A DNA stretch of 17,097 nt. It comes from Anaerolineae bacterium (lineage in GTDB: Bacteria; Chloroflexota; Anaerolineae; UBA1429). Positions 14,466 through 17,097 of the stretch are shown one piece after another. The position numbers were made by a program, and so were the translations under genes. Numbering within the stretch: the first letter of the stretch is position 1; each line of letters opens with the position of its first letter. A model generated the notes under the pieces. It saw only the letters and a list, made by a program, of their open reading frames with translations. It did no database searches and had not been told where the DNA came from. The DNA is taken from contig SKRJ01000463.1 in NCBI GenBank assembly GCA_007118555.1, positions 1-17,097 of the forward strand. Reading direction: 5' to 3'.

Positions 14466-14648
14466 CTAAGCGAACGGCGTCTGATAGTGCTGATCCGGCG
14501 CCAACAGATCGGGATAGCAGGGCTGCAGGGCCTCGCGGGCCTCCTGGCAGAGGTGGCACCGATCCGCATAGTCCTCCTGCAGGCGGTACACGCCGCGCGC
14601 GACGGCCTCGCGCGCCAACGCCAGGGGGCCCTCAAGCTTAGAACAGTC
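14466..14648 (-). pseudogene. C-terminal gene remnant with CxxC motif
   Basis: About 60 codons on the minus strand, ending at TAG (14466-14468), have host-like codon choice and encode a clearly protein-like tail including YRLQEDYADRCHLCQEAREA and YPDLLAPDQHYQTPF. An in-frame TAG at 14649-14651 closes the frame upstream, and no start codon with a ribosome binding site is present. I read it as the truncated 3' end of a larger gene. The CHLC motif followed by a Pro/Asp-Gln-x-Tyr ending recalls the C-terminus of some radical-SAM proteins, but this is a weak resemblance. Confidence 0.4.
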
Positions 14649-14730
14649 CTACGGTCTATCAAAGCTAACCACTCCTTAACACTCATCTAATCCGTTCCCA
14701 ATGGTCTTTGATCCGGCGTTAATGTTGTCG

Positions 14731-14739
14731 TGCTATGCT
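14731..14739 (+). promoter_or_regulatory. Possible extended -10 promoter
   Basis: TGC-TATGCT (TATGCT at 14734-14739) fits an extended -10 element; no proper -35 box is found. It lies 49 bases upstream of the possible ORF at 14788 and could also transcribe the phosphatase genes from 15117. Confidence 0.3.
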
Positions 14740-14787
14740 TGTGCGGAACGCAAAGGGATATGTGTCGGGAGTCAGAGAGAAGGAGCC

Positions 14788-15102
14788 ATGGCAGCCCATA
14801 CGGAAGAGTCAGAGTCTGGCATAGCCTCTCTTGTCCCCAAGAGTGGCTACAGGGAGCGACACGCAGTCATGTCGCCGGTGGCCCGGGAGGCGTCAGTCTC
14901 CGCGCGTACCGCCAGAGCCCGGTCCGTTAGGTCCCTCGTCAGATCGCGGGCGAGATGCGATGCGTCTTGCGCACCGCCATGGCCGATCCTCCTCGATGCG
15001 CGTATACACCCAGTATGCGCGGGAGTGGGGCCGGGGTCAAGCACGGCTGGCCGCGCAGGGCAAAAAAGGGCGCGATTTTGCCCCTGGCCCGCCTCGTACT
15101 AG
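14788..15102 (+). CDS. Uncertain small ORF upstream of phosphatase pair
   Basis: An open frame of 104 codons begins at an ATG behind AGAAGGAG, a very good ribosome binding site, and ends in TAG 14 bases before the GTG at 15117. The predicted protein is Arg/Ser/Ala-rich, has no recognisable domain or membrane segment, and uses codons (AGA, AGG, TCA) that are rare in neighbouring genes. The start signals speak for translation and the codon use against it. It could be a leader peptide, a degraded gene or chance. Confidence 0.2.
   Translation: MAAHTEESESGIASLVPKSGYRERHAVMSPVAREASVSARTARARSVRSLVRSRARCDASCAPPWPILLDARIHPVCAGVGPGSSTAGRAGQKRARFCPWPASY
15058..15083 (+). repeat. Inverted repeat before the phosphatase genes
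   Basis: GGGCAAAA (15058-15065) and TTTTGCCC (15076-15083) form a perfect 8-base stem with a 10-base loop, 34 bases before the GTG at 15117. No T run follows, so it is more likely an operator or leader hairpin than a terminator. Confidence 0.4.
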
Positions 15103-15116
15103 AATAGGAGGAGTTT

Positions 15117-15593
15117 GTGCCAACTCAGAACAAGGAACTCTCGATGCAACATTCCGGACAACTTCTCTTTATCTGCACGGGCAACTATTACCGGAGCCGC
15201 TATGCCGAGGCTCTGTTCAACTATTACGCCGATCTGGCCGCGATCCCCTGGCGCGCCATCTCGCGCGGTTTCGTCCCTCACCAGATCCCGGGCGAACTGG
15301 CGCCCCAGGTGGAGAATGACCTGCGCATGCGCGGTATCTCGCTGGACTATGTCTCAGAGCGCAAGGAGGCGCTGCAGGAGGAGGACCTGGAGCAGTCCGA
15401 GCGCGTGATCGCCCTGCAGGAGGACGAGCACCGCCTCTATATGCGGCTGCGTTTCCCCGAATGGATGGACCGCATCGAGTACTGGTCGACCCAGGGCTCG
15501 AACGGGGGCGGCATGTACGCCACCCTGCCAGTCATCGAGACGCTGGTGCAGGACCTGGTGGCTGAACTGGCTCGCGAGCTGGTGCCCAGCTAG
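15117..15593 (+). CDS. Low-molecular-weight protein tyrosine phosphatase family protein
   Basis: A 158-residue member of the LMW-PTP/arsenate reductase-like fold. The P-loop CTGNYYRS (Cys20 to Ser27) matches C-x5-R-S, with Cys20 as the nucleophile and Arg26 binding phosphate; Asp118 in WMDRIEYW is a candidate general acid. Here the P-loop reads Gly-Asn-Tyr-Tyr where classical enzymes have the pattern C-x-G-N-x-C-R-S. The GTG at 15117 is preferred because AGGAGGAG (15106-15113) precedes it; an ATG at 15144 with AAGGAA is the alternative and would remove 9 residues. The histidine phosphatase gene begins 26 bases after the stop, so the two probably form an operon. The substrate may be a phosphotyrosine protein or a small phosphorylated compound; this cannot be decided. 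Confidence 0.8.
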   Translation: MPTQNKELSMQHSGQLLFICTGNYYRSRYAEALFNYYADLAAIPWRAISRGFVPHQIPGELAPQVENDLRMRGISLDYVSERKEALQEEDLEQSERVIALQEDEHRLYMRLRFPEWMDRIEYWSTQGSNGGGMYATLPVIETLVQDLVAELARELVPS

Positions 15594-15619
15594 ACGGGCG
15601 CCCGTAGAAAGGACGCATC

Positions 15620-16330
15620 GTGCGACTCTTGATGGCGCGCCACGGGCATCCCGACTATGCCACCGACACGCTCACCGAGCGGGGCCATGACGAAGCGGCC
15701 CGCCTGGCCGCCGCCTTGGACCCCTACCCGCTGGACACCATCTATGTCTCGACCCATGGGCGCGCCCAGGAGACGGCGGAGCACACCCTGCGTCGTCGCG
15801 GTCAGGAGGCCATCGCGTGCGATTGGTTGCGCGAGATCGACGGCCGCTATGGGTACGATGGCGTCGCCCCCGAGTGGGTTCTGGGCGATCCGCTGCCCTC
15901 GGCGTACGAGCTGCATCCCTCGGACCTGTTCGGGTGCTCGCAGCTCTATAGCTACGAGGCGTGGCACGACGAGGTCGCGTATGGGCCCTGGTTGCGGCCC
16001 CGCTTTGCCGCGCTGCAGAACGCCTTTGACGCGATGCTGGCCGAGCAGGGCTATGTGCGCGAGGGGCTGCGCTATCGCGTGGCAGAGTCAAGCGATCGCA
16101 CGCTGGCGTTCTTTTGCCACGATGGCGTGATGCGCGGGCTGCTCTCGCATCTGCTCTACGTCCCCTTGCCGGCGGCCCTGTCTCTCTTTTGCCACGATAC
16201 CGCCGGCTACACCATGCTGCGCTCCGTCGAGGACAATGGCTATGCGGTCTTTGCCATGGTGTTCATCAACAACGCGGAGCACAAGCGGAACGGCAACGAG
16301 GATCAGTACACACGCCCCGTCATCTCCTAG
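15620..16330 (+). CDS. Histidine phosphatase superfamily protein
   Basis: A 236-residue phosphoglycerate mutase-like (histidine phosphatase, branch 1) enzyme. The catalytic RHG lies at 7-9 with His8 as the phosphorylated residue. A second conserved arginine is Arg48 in STHGRAQET, and the C-terminal catalytic His167 lies in FFCHDGVM. It starts at GTG 15620 behind AAAGGA (15607-15612). An insertion of about 50 residues (about 75-125, rich in Tyr and Trp) between the two halves probably shapes the substrate site. It follows the LMW phosphatase in a likely two-gene operon. Its TAG stop overlaps the TAG of the antiporter on the other strand. The substrate is unknown. Confidence 0.88.
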   Translation: MRLLMARHGHPDYATDTLTERGHDEAARLAAALDPYPLDTIYVSTHGRAQETAEHTLRRRGQEAIACDWLREIDGRYGYDGVAPEWVLGDPLPSAYELHPSDLFGCSQLYSYEAWHDEVAYGPWLRPRFAALQNAFDAMLAEQGYVREGLRYRVAESSDRTLAFFCHDGVMRGLLSHLLYVPLPAALSLFCHDTAGYTMLRSVEDNGYAVFAMVFINNAEHKRNGNEDQYTRPVIS

Positions 16331-17097
16331 CCAAAAGGCGTGTCACTGGGCTTGGACAGAACGCGCGGCGCCAGGGTGTTGATCCCGATCGAGCCCAATG
16401 AGGCCGTGACGATGATGGCCATGACGGCGATGGCCAGCATGAGCTCGCCCGAGGGGATACCCATGGCCAGGGGGATGCCCCCGATGGCGGCCTGGACCGT
16501 GGCCTTGGGCATGTAGGCGACGGCGCAAAAGGCCCGTTCCTTGGCGTCGAGCTCCGAACCATGGAGCGAGATGCCCACGCCCAGGGCTCGGGCGGTGAGC
16601 CCCACAGCGATAATCGCCAGGCCCAGCAGGCCGGCCTGCAGCGCAATCACGACGTTGACCTCGGCGCCGATCAGGACGAACAAAAAGATCTGAGCCGCGA
16701 ACCAGACGCGATTCAGCGCCACCTCCAGATCGGCGGCAATGCCATCGGCTCGCTCCAAGAGCACAAAGCCCAGCGTCATGACCCCTAGCAGCCCCGCCAA
16801 GTCTAGGGCCTCGCCTACGACCTTGACGAACAGCGCCGCCGCCAGAACCAGCGCCAGCCTCTCCATGCCGTGCAGGGCGACCTGGGACTGGCGATAGAGC
16901 TTATAGAGCAGCCAGCCCACGACGGCGCCCAGCAGGACGCCGCCAGCGACCTGCAGGGGGATGCGGGCCACTTGGAGCGGCAGCGAGAGCCCAGCCTGAC
17001 CGGCGAGCCCCAGGAATGCCGTAAAGAGCGTGATGGCAAAGACATCGTCCACCGAGGCGCCCGCCAGAATGATGATCGGGATGCCCTTGTCCATCCC
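16327..17097 (-). CDS. Cation:proton antiporter (CPA family), C-terminal part
   Basis: At least 256 residues of a polytopic sodium/proton antiporter-type membrane protein. The frame is open to the right edge, so the N-terminal segments lie outside the window and the ATG at 17094 is internal. About seven to eight hydrophobic segments are visible. AGASVDDVFAITLF (about residues 11-24 from 17094) carries the paired acidic residues typical of the ion-binding helix in CPA antiporters, and AYMPKATVQAAIGG (about 193-206) is the conserved motif near the C-terminal part of the transport domain. No regulatory domain (TrkA-N or USP) follows; the protein ends shortly after the last helix. It converges on the histidine phosphatase gene with overlapping stops. 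Confidence 0.88.
   Translation of the reverse strand, partial: GMDKGIPIIILAGASVDDVFAITLFTAFLGLAGQAGLSLPLQVARIPLQVAGGVLLGAVVGWLLYKLYRQSQVALHGMERLALVLAAALFVKVVGEALDLAGLLGVMTLGFVLLERADGIAADLEVALNRVWFAAQIFLFVLIGAEVNVVIALQAGLLGLAIIAVGLTARALGVGISLHGSELDAKERAFCAVAYMPKATVQAAIGGIPLAMGIPSGELMLAIAVMAIIVTASLGSIGINTLAPRVLSKPSDTPFG

Larger units (their letters stand above)
14336..15116. other. 781-base region without a convincing intact gene
   Basis: Between the glycosidase-like start and the phosphatase pair there is a protein-coding remnant on the minus strand (14466-14648), a possible extended -10 promoter (14731-14739), a weak plus-strand ORF (14788-15102) and an inverted repeat (15058-15083). I see no tRNA, rRNA or insertion-sequence signature. 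Codon use in most of the region (many AGA, AGG and TCA codons) differs from the flanking genes. Confidence 0.6.

Noticed and set aside
14423..14686. Minus-strand ORF starting MSVKEW, overlapping the remnant at 14466-14648
   Set aside because: It reads the remnant out of frame into an Arg-rich product and its first codons are unlike host usage. A frameshifted join to the remnant is possible but unsupported.
14641..14712. Possible tRNA or structured RNA (ATCAAAG at 14658-14664 with CTTTGAT at 14706-14712)
   Set aside because: The arms are short, no cloverleaf or T-loop consensus can be formed, and the loop is not compact.

Overview
The window is GC-rich, densely coding bacterial DNA. GTG starts are common, Shine-Dalgarno sequences are usually clear (GGAGG type), and several promoters fit the -35/-10 housekeeping consensus (TTGACA-17-TATACT before the chelatase operon). 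I see no rRNA, tRNA, CRISPR array or insertion sequence. Family content (CSP41-like epimerase, YegS-type lipid kinase, ChlI/ChlD with a Cys4 insertion, PAP2-like membrane proteins) would suit a Chloroflexota-type bacterium, but that placement is an impression, not a result.

Layout, left to right. (1) 1-2569, plus strand: the end of an isoaspartyl peptidase/L-asparaginase-type Ntn-hydrolase, an alpha/beta hydrolase and an NAD-dependent epimerase/dehydratase-like protein. (2) 2577-4213: a RidA-family deaminase (minus) divergent from a diacylglycerol kinase-like lipid kinase (plus), with AT-rich repeats in the shared promoter region. (3) 4309-5502, minus: a flavodiiron protein, separated from the lipid kinase by a strong hairpin. 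(4) 5776-7318, plus: a small membrane protein, an ECF sigma factor and its zinc-finger membrane anti-sigma factor. (5) 7500-11007, plus: a chelatase ATPase subunit (ChlI-like), a von Willebrand A part (ChlD-like) in the -1 frame, then a DMT transporter fused to a PAP2-like domain. (6) 11212-14335, minus: a Fur-family regulator co-translated with a methyltransferase that has a His-containing repeat tail, and separately a HIT-like protein with a clan-D glycosidase-like protein. (7) 14336-15116: 780 bases without a convincing intact gene, holding a gene remnant, a possible promoter and a weak ORF. (8) 15117-16330, plus: a low-molecular-weight phosphatase and a histidine phosphatase. (9) 16327-17097, minus: a cation:proton antiporter running off the window, with its stop codon overlapping that of the phosphatase.

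The most notable object is the chelatase locus. The ChlI-like frame stops at 8597, just after a run of nine A at 8574-8582. The -1 frame is open from inside that run to the end of the VWA part at 9538, and the ATG at 8642 has no ribosome binding site. A -1 slip would join the two halves into one 679-residue ChlD of normal architecture, while unslipped translation yields the small ATPase subunit. One gene could thus supply two chelatase subunits. This matches a known phenomenon (programmed frameshifting in chlD-type genes of cobalamin producers); a homopolymer assembly error is the chief alternative. The ATG of the downstream EamA-PAP2 fusion overlaps the chlD stop, so its expression is probably coupled to the same slip.
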